Assembly: GCA_008921705.1 (NCBI GenBank)
Contig: VFFE01009136.1
Span: forward strand, 1,992,303-2,056,302
Direction of reading: 5' to 3'
From: Burhinus oedicnemus
Lineage: Eukaryota; Chordata; Aves; Charadriiformes; Burhinidae
Length of the DNA: 64,000 bases
The translations under genes were made by a program, and so were the position numbers. The number at the start of each line of letters is the position of its first letter. Within the stretch, counting starts at the first letter, position 1. Below are positions 1 to 13,400 of this stretch, one piece after another. Below the pieces are notes generated by a model, which was given only the letters and a program-made list of their open reading frames with translations, had not been told where the DNA came from and did no database searches.

Positions 1-454
1 TATCAAAATGATTTATATAAAAGTTAAATGATCTTCAATAAATAAAAAGTAACATTAAGTAAAGCAATACGTGGAAGGAAAGCCACAGAAAACAGGAAAA
101 TAAAAAAATACCTTAGTTCGAGATTACAACTGACGAAGTTGAAGAAAGCTCCTGGGCTAAGATAAAAATGCATCACAGTGACTAAATCAATGGTATTATG
201 CTTGCTTAAACTAGATATGAATTTAGCCATTTATTTTACTCTCTTCCAGTCTTTCAGAATCCTCTCAAAAATTTAGCTTTGTTTTATTACCATAAAGCTG
301 TTGCAAATAGGTAGCTGGTATCTCGGAAGCACACTGTGCTTGTGCCCTCAGACAATATTTTACAAATCATTTGTTCATCAGTAGTTAGCTTCCTCTCAGA
401 AGCTTACCATACATTGTGTTCAGGATGGGGATTGTTGTTTAATGCGTACTTGTA
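1..454. other. AT-rich DNA, nothing recognised
   Basis: No coding region, RNA gene or repeat family is recognised here. The only open frames are short and of low complexity. Confidence 0.6.
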
Positions 455-647
455 AAGTTCCAGCAAAAGAGGTTGCCTGGAGAAGTTGTGGAGTCTCTCT
501 TGCTGGAAACATTCCAGGCGTTGCCTGGGCAAGGCTCTGAGCAAGCACACTTAACCTTGAACGTCAACTCTGCTTTGGGCATAGGGTCGGGCAAGATGTC
601 CTCCTTTTCTCAGGTCCTTTCCAACCTAAATTGTTCTGTGATTCCAA
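455..647 (+). mobile_element. CR1 LINE, short 3' end fragment
   Basis: This is the last ~190 bases of a CR1 non-LTR retrotransposon, truncated at its 5' side as is usual for CR1. It shows the conserved run around AGAAGTTGTGGAGTCTC (about 482-498), then the terminal block GGTCCTTTCCAACCT (613-627) and a worn octamer tail TTCTGTGATTCC. The middle of the 3' UTR differs strongly from the younger copies in this window, so it is an older insertion or another subfamily. The small open frame at 473-658 is only repeat sequence. The 5' limit is approximate. Confidence 0.75.
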
Positions 648-2223
648 AATGCTACTGAAACTTGCCTGGAATATTTAGGTCTGACTAAAACACAAACTTC
701 ATTTTTCAATTTTCCTTCTGCTGAAAAAAAGATGATAGTTAAGCACTTTGAAATGTTTGGAAAACACAGCATCTTGATTGATTTTTATTACCAAATATTT
801 TAATTAGAAACAAGACATGATGTTAGATTCTACAACAGAGAATCTTAGGTACGTTTAGGCACCTTGACTATTTTCTAGTGTGTTATTAAGCGTAGTAGCT
901 TCACATAGTTTACATTCAATAGTCTGACTTAAAGAAATATACTGGATTGATAAAGAAAAAGAATTGTGGATGATTAATCATTTGCAGCTTAGTTACTGCT
1001 AAAGACTTTATCTTAAGTATGATGTTTGTAGCTTGAGAATCAAAAACTGGTTTGAGCCAAGATTTGTATCAGTTGCTATTAATTTGGTTTGAAAAATCCT
1101 GAAAACATAATTTCATTATCTAAAATCTACATGAGTTCCAGAACTTCAATTATCTTCCTTATTAATTTCTGAAGGAGAGAGGATTTACATTTCCAAAGAC
1201 ACAAGGCAGAATATGAATTTGCTTAGGTAACAGCTATGACTTACAAAGAATAATAAGATCTTCTGTTGTACAAACTGAAAATCTGTTACTTTATGTTTCT
1301 AATTATATCCTATAAATTTTACAGTATCTTTACTTTGTATTAAGGAAAATGGCAATATAAACAGAGTTTAAACAGAAAAGAAAAACACGTGAAATACAAT
1401 TTAAAGTATAAAGGCACTATTCTTCTTTCAGCATGCTATAAAAATATAGTCTTTCTCTTTTTCTTTCTTTTTTCCCCAAAACTAGATCTAGAATAATTAT
1501 TTAATTCTTAGTCCTTTCTTCTGAATATTCTGGACTAAATTTACTTTTATGCAACAGTTGATTGGTCTTTTAAAAATTGTGTTCACAAAGTTGCTTTCTT
1601 TAAATACAGTTACTTTTTATGTTTACTAAGAAGTCTTGTAGCCTTTGATCATTTCTGAGAGTAACAACAAAGAAAGTAATGTAGATACAATGTGCTTCAA
1701 CTTCTACTGCAGACATAGAACTCCCTTTCCCAGAACTCTTGGAGAATCAGCGAACGTTGCAACCTTCTGATGAGTACAGCCTGAAATACTCAGTTGCCTT
1801 CTTTTCCCTAAGCAGCAATTTCAGTCCAATAAGGAAGGAGTTTGGGGAAGGAGGAAAAAACTCCAAAAAACCAAAACCCCAAATTGTCTCTGTATGTTTA
1901 CTAAATAATAATAATAATTGATGAAGAAATGCTGATCACTCATCTTGATCAGTGGATGAGTAAGTGAACAGGATTACTTACATAAAAAGATGCCATCCAA
2001 TAAGTAGGAGTTAACAATTTATTCTCAGAAGGGAAATATATACAACATATGACAGTGTCACATTTAAATAATCCCTTTTAGAATAGAATTGCTTTTAATA
2101 TTCTTTATTTATCCATATAATGGCTGTAGTAATACTGTTTTCTCAAAATGTCTTTGCTACCATTCCCCCATATGTCGTATCTCCTGATAAGAGCACTAGC
2201 CCTTGGCTCCCTGCTGAAACTAC
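648..2223. other. AT-rich DNA, nothing recognised
   Basis: No gene or repeat family is recognised. Short open frames, such as the one near 1739-1921, end in A-rich or AAT-repeat sequence and do not look like protein. Confidence 0.55.
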
Positions 2224-2315
2224 TAAAAAAACAAAAACAAAAGCAAAAAACCCAAACCCAACCGAAACCAAAACCAAACCAAAACAAAAATATCCAAACA
2301 ACAAAAAAACCCCAA
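2224..2315 (+). repeat. A/C-rich low-complexity tract
   Basis: The tract consists of runs of A broken by C, CC and CCC (CAAAAC, CCCAAACCC, CCAAAACC). It explains the Lys/Gln/Pro/Thr-rich open frames on the plus strand and the Phe/Gly-rich ones on the minus strand, which are not genes. Confidence 0.8.
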
Positions 2316-3844
2316 GTCCAATTACCAATTTATGCATTTTATATTACAATGCAAACAGATTATCTGCTGTTGTCTTTACTACAATAGACACTTTTGGTTC
2401 CTGCCATAAAAATACAGGAAAAAATGCTAATGAAAAATATTAATAGACAAATGAAATTAATGAAGGAATCAGAGTTCTATTTTTTTGACTAACTATGAAA
2501 AGATGGGAATAGACACATGCTCAGACAACAATTCTGTTTTTTGGAGGGAGTGACGTACAGGAAGGAAGCAAGCTAGAGTAAAGCCAAGGGAAAAGACCAA
2601 GAAGAAATAAATTTGTATTATTAGTGCTTTCATGTACCAGCTTAACCTTGAACCTGGATCCTAAAAATGACTTTATGATTTGGCTCCAGTCTGCACATAA
2701 TTGCTGGAAGTGGTTTGGGTCTAATTAATTGATTACAAAAGCCACTATGATTTTATGTAATAACACCACAATACAGAAGTTCTAGCAAAGAGAAACACGA
2801 AATTCTAGTACTGCAGATTAACCTTAGATGTACAGGTTTATACTGGCAAAATTCGAACTTGCAGAGTATTGGAACAGACAAGGCTCTGAAAGCATTACAA
2901 CCACTTTATCTTCACAATAGACACAAACAGCAAAGGTAATTTATCAGTGAACTAACAAATTGATGTGTTAGACCAATGAGACTAAAATCTGTTTCTTGGA
3001 AACACTGTTTCCTAGCACAATGAAAAGAAGAAAACGTGGATAATTAAGTTGTACTGTACAGAACAAATATTGAACTTGGAAATGTTAAACACAAAAGTAA
3101 GAGAAGTATGAACATGCAGCAGTTTAGGTATATTGTGTTTGAATTGTTATGTCATAAACTGCAAAGCAACATTTGCTTTATATGCAATGAGCAGATTGAC
3201 ATGAAACTAATGATCTACAAAAATGGAGGTTGGAAAGCTCGGACAGTGTGAGCTACAGTTGAGCCTTGGCAACTAAATCCACAGTTTTTAATGCTTTATG
3301 AGGGATGTGATTAAAAACAAACAAACAAGCAAATGTAAGAATCCTAAAGCAGAAATCACCATTAGAAAGGAAGAAGAAAAAAAAAAAATGCATTAAACAA
3401 GATAAGGTATTAAATGCACAATATGAAGAAATAAAACAGTTACTGAGGTCAAAACATTTCTTCATCCTAACGACTTACACTGTAATGAAAAAGCACCCTG
3501 AAATATACTGAAAACACTATATAACTCAATATTAGCCTCTTATGTCAAACAAGGTGTCACCACAAGGAACCATTAAGTATTAGGGATATGAAATACACAT
3601 CAGAACAAATTAGAGCAACTCCTTGCAAATGCAAATTTCAATTCTGAAAAGTTTAATTATAACCAGGACTTTTTTCCTTGTCATTTATAATTCAAAAAAG
3701 CAGACCATAAAACACTGATGGATTCAGACCTCTTACCTTGAGCAGGAGATGACTCTTTGGTGGCAATTCATTGCCCTTAAAGGTTTGGAAAATATATGCT
3801 GCCTTTAGGGAGGCCTGGAAAGTCAGCTGTTACGTACATTACAT
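2316..3844. other. AT-rich DNA, nothing recognised
   Basis: No gene or clear repeat is seen. A short stretch around 3224-3240 (GAGGTTGGAAAG) recalls the reverse complement of a CR1 3' end but is too short to call. Confidence 0.5.
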
Positions 3845-3965
3845 AAGATGAATTATTTTGGAGGTTAGGACTCAGACGGTAAAAGACCTAGATTCAATTC
3901 CTTCTCTGTCTAAATGGATTTGAACCCACATTTTCCAACTAGTAGAACTCTAGGTTATAAAGTAA
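3845..3965 (-). mobile_element. Decayed SINE-like remnant with tRNA-type B-box sequences
   Basis: On the minus strand the segment reads GTGGGTTCAAATCC, then a spacer with GAAGGAATTGAATCTAGGTC, then CTGAGTCCTAACC. Both GGTTCAAATCC and the inverted GATTCAATTCC resemble the RNA polymerase III B box of tRNA-derived SINEs. Old amniote SINEs of the MIR/AmnSINE type carry similar blocks. The family cannot be named with confidence by eye, and strand and limits are approximate. Confidence 0.35.
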
Positions 3966-6900
3966 ATATCTAAGTAAAGTAAAATCAATACGCTATGTGT
4001 CAGAATAGTTTGATGCTGTAATGAATAAATTAAAATCCAGGGCACAAGAAAACCAAAACTTCATGGCTAGTGCTACTCATCTAAGAGGACAGATTCTTTG
4101 GCTCTATCTTTCATGAGAAGGACTGTCTTATTATTTTACATGAAATTATTATTTGACTTGATTATAAACAAATAAAATTAGTAAGGAACTTCAAGTCTGC
4201 TCCCTCTTTTCCCAAAGTCTATTTTTAAGAAATATTTTTTCTTACTAATAAACTGGAATATATCTGGCAAACCAAATGCTTCAGTTAGTTTGATGCAAAA
4301 CCGAGTGAAGAACCGAGTGAAGGCAGTAAACTTTTCTCATCAACATGTCTGTGACAGAAAAATTAGGCATAACAATGTAGACTATGCTAAAAATAAAAAG
4401 TTAAAAGATCAGCTTTATTAATGGACGAGGGAAAAAAGTCTCTTGGGAAAAGGTGTTAACAAATGGTTTAAGTGGCTTGGACAGAATGGATACTATGCAC
4501 TATACATTTCTCCACGAACTTACAGGGTAATTATGCTTTGCTTTTCTTAGACAAAATTATCTAGATATTCAGTGAGAAGTTTTCTTAAGAATAGAAAAAA
4601 GAAAACCATTCATATGTTCCTACTTTTGATCAGAAAAATTTCAGAGGGAGTACTTAAAGTATATTTTGAATCAATTATAGGCCGTATACCTTTTAAAAGT
4701 ATATTTATCAGAAACTGATTATAGTTGGTAACCATTAATTTTTTCTTCCTGTGGTTCAGTCATATATGTCATTATAGCCATTAATATTCACATTTCAACA
4801 ACTATAGGAAAAAAATCTGCATCTGTAAGCATTGCACAAACATTGTCTTTGACTGGATCAGTATATTTGTATTTATGTTTGACAGCATAGTCAAGTTATG
4901 CCTCTGGTTTTCTTTACTGTTTTTGATAGACGTGAGAATATTGGCATTAAGTTCAACATTACAAATGCAACTTCGTATTATTAGTTAGACAACTGCTAAT
5001 TAGTAACTGTTAGTTTCAAGCTGGACCCAGCTAGTATTCAGCTAGAGATGCTTAGTAATATGAAAACTGACTCTTCACAAAAAAAAAAGTCTTCTCTAGT
5101 AGTCAGATTCAGCCCTCTTTAAGCTGAACACTACTGTCTTCTGGGAAATATGTGTTTCCTGCAAATTTTGATTAAAAAATACTGTATGCATTTCTATTAA
5201 ATAATCTTCAAGTTTTGTTATCAAACATTCACTTTATTACTTTTATTTGCCTTAAGCTGGCGTTTTCTGTCATTTACAAGCACCTCATTGGTTATTTCTT
5301 TTTATAACGTATATGTTCTATTTATGGATATACATGAACCTTCATTTTTTCTTTAAATTTCACAAATTTAATTCTAAATCTTAAATCTTAAAAAAAGTAG
5401 TACATAAATTCACTTTTTTCAACCTAGAACTCCTCTATTAATCTTCATAATTCATTAGAAGCATGCTGCTTTTCCAAAGCCACTAAATGCTTTTTAGATT
5501 ATTATATTATATTATATTATATTGGCCGCTAAATGCAAAGAAGATACAGCATTTGTAGGATCAGACACAATAAATAATTCCAAGTGTAGAACAACTGTGA
5601 CTATAAATTAAAAAATTACTGAAACAATTCAGCTTGATCATTGTGTTGCTGTATAATTCATGAAAACATAACTGAGTCTAAACCCATGAGATCCTGAAAT
5701 GTTTTTTCTTCATGCAATTCTAAAAAAATATGTAAAAGCTTTCATACATAAAAGATAATGAAATAATGAAAGGAATTTAAAAGAGCACTCATTAACCATA
5801 TTAGGGAACATGAAATATTCTTATTATCAGACTGAGTAGTGCTAATGTAAATGCTGCCTCACTGCAACAATGATTTCAAATAATTTTGTTATATTTCAGA
5901 AAAAGCAATTAAGATTTAATGTACAACTTGATTATTTATTCATGAGGCTTGATTAAATCTGATTTTTATTTTAATTCCTTTGTGACACAAAGAACTTAGC
6001 CAGTAGACCATGGAGTTTTTCTTTATGCGCTCTTCCCAGCCAATTCATGCAATAAAGCTGGAAAAAAGTTTATTAAAACAAAAAAATCCAACCATATAGA
6101 AAGCCCAACCTCTAATACAACTACCAAATGATATACAGAGAAGTTTCTTCCTTGCTGAGATTTCTGCTATTTGGGTTTCAAAGCCTGTTAGTCAAAAATC
6201 TGTGTCTGCGTGTAGGGTTTTGTAACAAATACTAAACAAAACCCCCATACACACATCTAAATTTATGTTCATCTACTAATCACAGCCATACATTTTGAAT
6301 ATCAAACAAATTCAGTTAAAAACCGCTCTATTTTATCCTAACACTAAAGACAAAAACTTCGAAAGATAAACTATTCAATACCCTGTCCTCGTCTTAAATA
6401 ACCAACACCCACAGACTTGGAACAGCCTACTGAATGTGTAAAGAGAAACTTGTTTGATTCATTTTCAGAATTTTTTGTTTCTTATTATTCTACTCCAATT
6501 CTTTGCTACCTGACTTTTTCATGAGAGGCCTTACTGCATCTATGATTTTCCACTGTAAAAACACCAACGCACAGCAGCATGTCCCCATTTTTCACTAGGA
6601 CTTTAATTACCATTGGACATCATCTCTAGATCACTAAAGACAACATATTATAAAATTTACACTAAAACTTTTGTCTGTTGGAATAAGTCAAATGACATTT
6701 GCGTAACCATGTCTTTCTTAAAATCTTACCTGAGAGTAAGAGTCAGAATGAACACAGAAGTTAAAGGAAACAGGAAAATCTGTAGCTTTCAAACATTCCA
6801 ATACATAGTGCTATTCTAAGTTAGTACAGGTTATCATGCTTTATCAAATGCAGCGCTGTATGTTTGAAGCTCAACTATTTTTTCTTTGGTTTCAAATGAT

Positions 6901-9385
6901 ACATAAATGTTACACAAGGAGACACTGTCTTGTGTAATGGGAAGAATGAAGTAGTCAGAAATAACTGGAAAAATCATTACTTTAAAACCTTTTTTCACTA
7001 AGGTGTTTCATATTTTCACAAAGAAATTTGGCATAATTTCATTTTTAACTATGAAAAGAGTTATTTTGGCAGTTTCTACCTCAATTATTTCAGGTTTTCT
7101 ATAAAATGATTTAAAAGCAAGTTATTACATGAAAATATTATACATACAGGCTAATATACAAATACTTCCCTTCTTATCCTGCCCTGCTCCAAATAGTCTG
7201 GAAACTTCAAAAGTTTGTCATACACACTGAATGACTTCTATAAAGAAATAACCTTTAAGTAATCATGTCTTGATTTTCTCTTCTAAAAATTTCTGTCCAT
7301 GAAAATATAAATACTATTTCTGAAGTCTGGTTCCAAGTCACAACTGCTACCTTTGTAGGAATTTGAGAAAAGAATAATAAACTTGATCACATTTATTACA
7401 CATAAGTGAATGTGAAACACAGCAAGTTGAACCATTCTTGTGTGATTCACCTTAAAATTTTACACAGTTGAAATGGCTATAATGGTAGGATTTCAAAAGT
7501 CAGACTCAAAATATATGAAGATACAGGGGAAATAACCTACTGAGAGAGTAAGAGGACATCAAATGAGAACAGTAAATTATACTGAAGTTCAGAGTTATCT
7601 CGCAGAAGAAACAGCATACTAGTCACTGCCTACAAGTGTGTTTCATAGACTATGACCCTGAGCTCAAGGAAGAAAAATATTTTAGTACACAGGTAAAAAT
7701 ATATTAATGATTGGCTATTAAAAAATAGACTAGTTGGCAGAACAGTGCCTTAATGAGAACACGGGAATAAAAGTGTTTCAGGATGATTTATTATCAGTAT
7801 CCTTTCTAAAATGAGATAAAATGCTTGGAGAGATACACAGGCTACTCCCTGACCTTGCTGAGATATGTCATATGAACAGCAGAACCACAAAGCATGTTCT
7901 TGAAGGAAACAAATAACATATTTATGATTTACTTGACTTCGTTTACTAGAAAAAAAGGTTAGCTAGTATTATTGTCCTATCCTGTGAAAAAAATTACTTT
8001 GGAAAATTAGGAAGATCATAATGCACTGAGAATTATTGATATATGTAATCCATAGCTGAGTTAGTATTACAAAGAAGGCTTCTACATTAAGCCAGTGAAA
8101 AGTAAATACAAACTTCAAACACATTTATTTCTTTATTTTTTAATCAAGTGAGGAGAGCTATGGCAAAGAAAAAACACACAGAAAATTTATCCATACAGAG
8201 AAACTGAGCCACTATGCAATTCTGGATTATTATCTAGTGCACCTCTCCTTCCTAGACTTATTGTAAATTTTATATCACGATACAGCAATATTCTTACATT
8301 TTGTTTTGTAAATGTATTAGCAATTTAACTGTGATTAGAATGTATGCTTTATTGCAAGGTTTGGATTCTTTGTTACAGCTAAGTTACAACTAGTTACAGA
8401 TAAATACAACCCAAACAAAATGAGCCACTCAAAATATTTTTGTGTTTTTGGTACCAACTGTAGCCAGATTAGATTGTGTCAAGATGTTGAAATTAAGATA
8501 TAAACATAAATTATAAACATAAAACATATTGATAAAAGTATCATGTCTGATTTCCCAGAAAACTGTATGTATAAGAATTTAACTATTGTGTCGTAATACT
8601 GTAACCACCAAGGATTAGAACCATAGTAAAATTTGCATAAAAAACTTCATTAGTTTTTTTTATGAGGCATTTCTAACTGATTTTTTATACTTTACATTTA
8701 AATATTGAAGTTCTACTTTACATACAACATCAAAGTTCAAAAATCAACACCTTTATTTATACTTAATGCTACTTCACCAAAACAATACTAAAGCAGCTTC
8801 CTTCTCAGAGTACAGTCTCAGTGCACACTGTTACCACCAGCTGGCTATGAGGGCAAAGGTACAGTACCCTACAGACATTCCAGACACACATTCTCATTTC
8901 CCGCATGTTGAAATAAGTACAGAGTGAAATACGTGGATATTTTTGTTGGCATTTGGTTTCCAGAGCTGGAACTCACAAAAATCATCAACAATCTTTACTT
9001 GATGGAGCTTGTTTTTATGCATTTGTGTTGTGCACTGGCACAAGTATTCAAATACAGATATCTGAATGGAATATTGTGGTAACCTGTATTTGACAGCACA
9101 GTAATTTTCCTTTTACATTATCTGACTTCTAACAAAGTCAAAATTTCATTAAACCATTCCCATGGTATCAAAAGACATCTGATAATTTCTTGTCTGTCTT
9201 AAAACCAAAAACAACAACAACAAAAACCACCACGAAAATGAGACTGAAAGAGAGAATAAGGGGTTACTATCCACTTGCTGTCAGAACACCTTCAGTATTG
9301 AAGTAGAGGAAGCGGTAAGCTACTAAGCAGAACAGAATGAGGTGTTAATAATCTTCCTTCTCATCTGGAGTGAAAATTTGCATTT
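3966..9385. other. Long AT-rich stretch without genes
   Basis: No coding region, RNA gene or transposon is recognised over 5.4 kb. It contains a perfect tandem duplication of a 12-base unit (AACCGAGTGAAG, 4299-4322) and a TTATA pentamer run (5495-5524). The AT-rich block at about 5830-6060 has several homeodomain-type TAAT/ATTA cores, but such motifs are expected by chance in AT-rich DNA. Confidence 0.55.
5495..5524 (+). repeat. (TTATA)n microsatellite
   Basis: About five perfect copies of a TTATA pentamer lie in tandem. This is a simple repeat prone to slippage and has no sign of function. Confidence 0.85.
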
Positions 9386-9466
9386 GGAAAAAATAAAAGA
9401 AGAAAACAAAAATAAAAGAAAGAGAGGGAAAGAGATGGGGAGAGGGGGAGAGAGAAAGAAAGAGGC
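9386..9466 (+). repeat. Purine-only tract, (GA)/(GAAA)-rich
   Basis: Roughly 80 bases are almost purely A and G, with GAGAG, GGGGAGAGGGGGAG and GAAAGAAAGAG motifs. The minus-strand open frame here (9345-9581) is Ser/Phe/Leu-rich low complexity and is not a gene. Confidence 0.8.
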
Positions 9467-9703
9467 TGAGAAAGTGTTTGGCTACAATATCTTTTTTCCT
9501 CCCCAAGACCACAAATAAGAAATTCAGATTTAGAGTGGCCTCCAACAATAAAATGTGGAGATGTTCTGAGACAAACTTCATGCTAAGTATTTTAGAACCT
9601 AGCAGGCTTAATTTTTATATCAACTGAGGAAAGTTATTTTATCTTAAACACTTCATATAACTGTAATTATCACAAACTCAGTGATTTTTAAGTCCTTCAG
9701 TCC

Positions 9704-10442
9704 TGCAGAGAAGGCGGAATTACTGAATGCCTTCTTTGGTTCAGTCTTTACTGCTCAGGCCAGTCCTCAGGAGTCCCAGACTTTACAGGTAACAGAGAAA
9801 GTCTGGAGGAAGGAGGACTTTCCCTTGGTTGAGGAAGATCAAGTTAGAGATCAGTGAAGTAAACTGGACATCCACAAGTCCATGGGTCCTGGTGGGATGC
9901 ACCCGTGAGTGCTGAAGGAGCCGGCAGAAGTCATTGCTGGGCCACTCTCCATCAGCTTTGAAAAGTCCTGGAGAACAGGTGAGGTGCCTGAGGACTGGAG
10001 GAAAGCCAATGTCACTCCAGTCTTCAAAAAGGGCAAGAAGAAAGACCCGGGAAAATACCGGAGTCTTTTTAGTCTGGAGACGAGAAGACTCAGAGGGGGA
10101 TCTCATCAATGCCTATAAATACTTAAAAGGAGGGTGCCAGGAGGATGGCACCAGTCTTTTTTCAGTGGTACCCAGTGACAGGACAAGAGGTAACGGGCAC
10201 AAACTTGACCATAGGAAGTTCCATCTAAACACGAGAAGGAAGTTCTTTCCTTTGCGGGTGTCAGAGCACTGGAAGAGGCTGCAAAGAGAGGTGGTGGGGT
10301 CTCCGACTCTGGAGACATTCAAAACCCGCCTGGACGCCATCCTGTGCAACCTGCTGTAGGTGTCCCTGTTCTGGCAGGGGGGTTGGACTAGATATCTCCA
10401 GAAGTCCCTTCCAGCCCCTGTGATTCTGTGTGATTCTGTGAT
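9704..10442 (+). mobile_element. CR1 LINE, 5'-truncated and internally deleted copy
   Basis: The copy starts in the ORF2 linker (residues like EKAELLNAFF) and runs into the N-terminal reverse transcriptase, with [20 protein letters not shown] readable at about 9981-10040. At about 10056 it jumps directly to the C-terminal ORF2/3' UTR block that starts near [12 protein letters not shown] motifs A, B and C (LDFSKAFD, PQGS, FADD) are therefore absent; other CR1 copies have roughly 1 kb here. It ends with the usual 3' UTR (GGGGGGTTGGACTAGAT) and the tail TGTGATTCTGTG at 10424-10442. A stop codon follows HP in the conserved MGPDGMHPRVL block. It is a dead copy; its 3' UTR is of a different type from the copies at 14.3, 41.4 and 50.8 kb. 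Confidence 0.9.
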
Positions 10443-13400
10443 TTATATCCTGAAGTGCTAAAGTTACAGCTGAATTTAAATCCCAACTGTTCTAGATGTT
10501 ACAAAAGTGTATAATAAGAAGTATTTCATAGTCTAAAACGACAAGAAATTAAAATTAAGAGACAAAGAGAGGATGCAGAAGGGGGAAGAACAGGTCCAGA
10601 GAAGAAGTGATTGATCCAAGACCTACTACAGAGTCACTGGCAGAGAATAGCATGTCCCAAATCCTAGTCTAATCTGCCGACTGGTGACCAGAGCAGTTGC
10701 ATTTGTGTCACCAAAGGAAAATGGTGCCTTCGTTATATAATGTATCTTATCCAGTAGACATATATAATTACACATAATAAGAAACTGAAAGAATATTATA
10801 TTGAGTAATATTCTTTTCATATATAAACCTATTAATTTTTCTTTTTGACATCACTGTGTTTTAGCTGAATCTTTCAAAGTCATTTAGCTTGAAAGTAACT
10901 GGGACCTGTCTTTGCCTACAAGTTGCAGCAGCTCTAAGGGAGGCTTTTTAGTTTTATGTAGATTTTATGAGCTCAGACACTCTTCAGTACTGTCCCAAAT
11001 AAAAAGATGTCACATTTTTGATATCAAAAGTCAAATTTATCACAGGGATGCTGATTCACTGGGAAGCTGAAGTCTGTTTTTCTAGGTAACACTACAAAGT
11101 GAAAGCAACCTTAAAATACCAGCAGAAACTAAATAAGAGAAGGAGGTAATGACCATAGCCAAGATCTGACTGTCTAAAGGCTAAACTGTGAACACCTTGT
11201 GTCAATAAAAAGTTACTTCAATCAAATGTGAATTGTAAAATTCCTTCAAATGAAATCAGTGGATGAAGACTTTTACTTAGGACTTTAAACTTAGTCTAGT
11301 TAAGGTAATGTGCAAGACTAGGGCAAAATTTGCATATCAACTTTGTCTCTTACAATCTGGTTCCTTGAACTGAAGCTATTATTCTACTAAATCTAGCGGG
11401 CACTAAAAGCCTTTTTTATAAGAATATTCTTTAATTTGTTTTAAATATAAATAACAAAAATATATTTTAAAAGATCAGCCAGAGTTGGAAAGATCTCGGA
11501 AGTAACCAACTCTTCTAAAACAATTTTAATTGGTATCAAAAATGAATAACCACTCATACTCCTAATCTAAATCATACCTGTGTTTCTTACGTACTGCAAA
11601 TTGGTTTTATGTTATTAAGTAATAGGTGATATCTATCGTCCTAAGATGAAAAAAGAAATATGTTGTCATAAAATGATCTTCAGAAGGCTTGAAGATTCTC
11701 CTCCTGAAATGCATGATGGTAGTTCCCTTGGCTGCCCTTAAGGGTCAGAGAGGAGCACATTCAACATGATGTTCTCTTTTAATTAAGAGCACTGTTTTGT
11801 ATTTTTTTAAGCATCCTTATTCCTTCTTGACATACTATCATCTCCTCCCTGTTAACTCAATTTAAGATGCTTAGTAGCTTTCAGTTGGATGCATGGCAAC
11901 AACAGGACATTTTCAGCAAAAGAAGTGTGGGAAATATCTTGGACTAGTTGGCAGCCTAGGAGTATATTTAAAAATTCAAAATCATTGAGTATATAGGAAG
12001 CTGCAGACAAGTGTTTGAAACAGTGCTTAACTGTAATAATTCTATTTATGAGCATAATGCAACATAACTAATATCCTACAAATCTTATGAAAAAATAATT
12101 TTTTATGAAAAAATAGTTATGTTAAAAAGATACTTAATTCTGCTGGAATGGTGACTTTTGAAGTTCTGTACAGGGACTAAGGCAGTCATAGCCATAAAAA
12201 TCTCTGTGTATCTTAATACCTACATAATATTCTGTGACAATCCTATAAATTTAGTTATTGTCTATTAGGACTTGATAACTCTATCTTATGTAACAACATC
12301 ATCAGGAATATTTATTTTCTGATTCTGACTTCTCTATGGCAAATCTAATATCTCACAAAAAATTGCAGCTTGTGTGCTAAAGAATCAGTATTTTAGAAAA
12401 AAAAATCCTCAAGTTTGAAAAAACAGTTTGTAATTTTTTTTTCAGTACTTAAATAAAAATGTCAACACATTACAATGTGTAATATTTAAATTTATTGCTT
12501 TTCTTGAAATGGCAAATTTCTCTTTTATGATGACATTTTTTTATGTAAGACCGTTATTAGAGTACATAGTGACTGATTTCTTTATAAGTGTTAATCAATA
12601 GAAGAAAAGAAGTATAAAGAAATAAGCCTCTTGTTTCATTTAGGTGTACCTAAGGTATTTCACCTGTGTGTATTTGCTTAGGTAAAAACAGTATTGTACT
12701 GTTGCACACCTTCTTTACTATTGTTCTATAGTTACACGTAACACTGCAAAATAAATAAGAAGCAATATACAGTTAATTTTTTTTTTAAATTATATTTTTA
12801 CATTCAGGGTAACCATGGATACAGAAAGCAGCTGTTCATTAAAAGCTCATGGAAGTTAACAACTTCAGTATTAGCCCCAATTTTTATTGCAACCCTGCAT
12901 TTTCAAACATAACCCCATCTGCTGACATGGATATAGAGGTCTCCTATGTGGTTTGGAGCTTTTCCAATACCTGCATATTCTGTCAGAAGTACACTCAGAC
13001 CCCACAAAGATGTCTGCCAGTTTTAGTATATGAATTAACGCTTTCTTGGTTTATTAAATCCATAAGCCTTCAGCTATTCTAAGAAGGTAATACCACAAAA
13101 GCAACAAGAATATTGCATTTAAGAACTTACCTGTTTACTTGCAACCAGTTTCTGTAATGTGGCTGGCAGCATTGACATTAAAAAACCTCACATAGCCAGC
13201 TGCTCTGCTGATTTGTAAAGTAGGAGCAAATAACTAAAAGAATATTTACAAACGGAGTAAATGTTAAATCTTTTTGATTTAACACATCTCTAATTGTCTT
13301 CTTAACAAAGTTTTCATTCAGAAGGCTTAATTTTTAGGAGGTCTATGGTGTTCAGACTTTGCTAAAGCTGCAACGTACATAAATGTACTGTTAAAAATAA

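Noticed and set aside
2105..2443. Lys/Pro/Thr-rich and Phe/Gly-rich open frames on both strands
   Set aside because: They are translations of an A/C low-complexity tract.
9783..10109. 108-codon minus-strand open frame
   Set aside because: Antisense to the CR1 fragment at 9704-10442.
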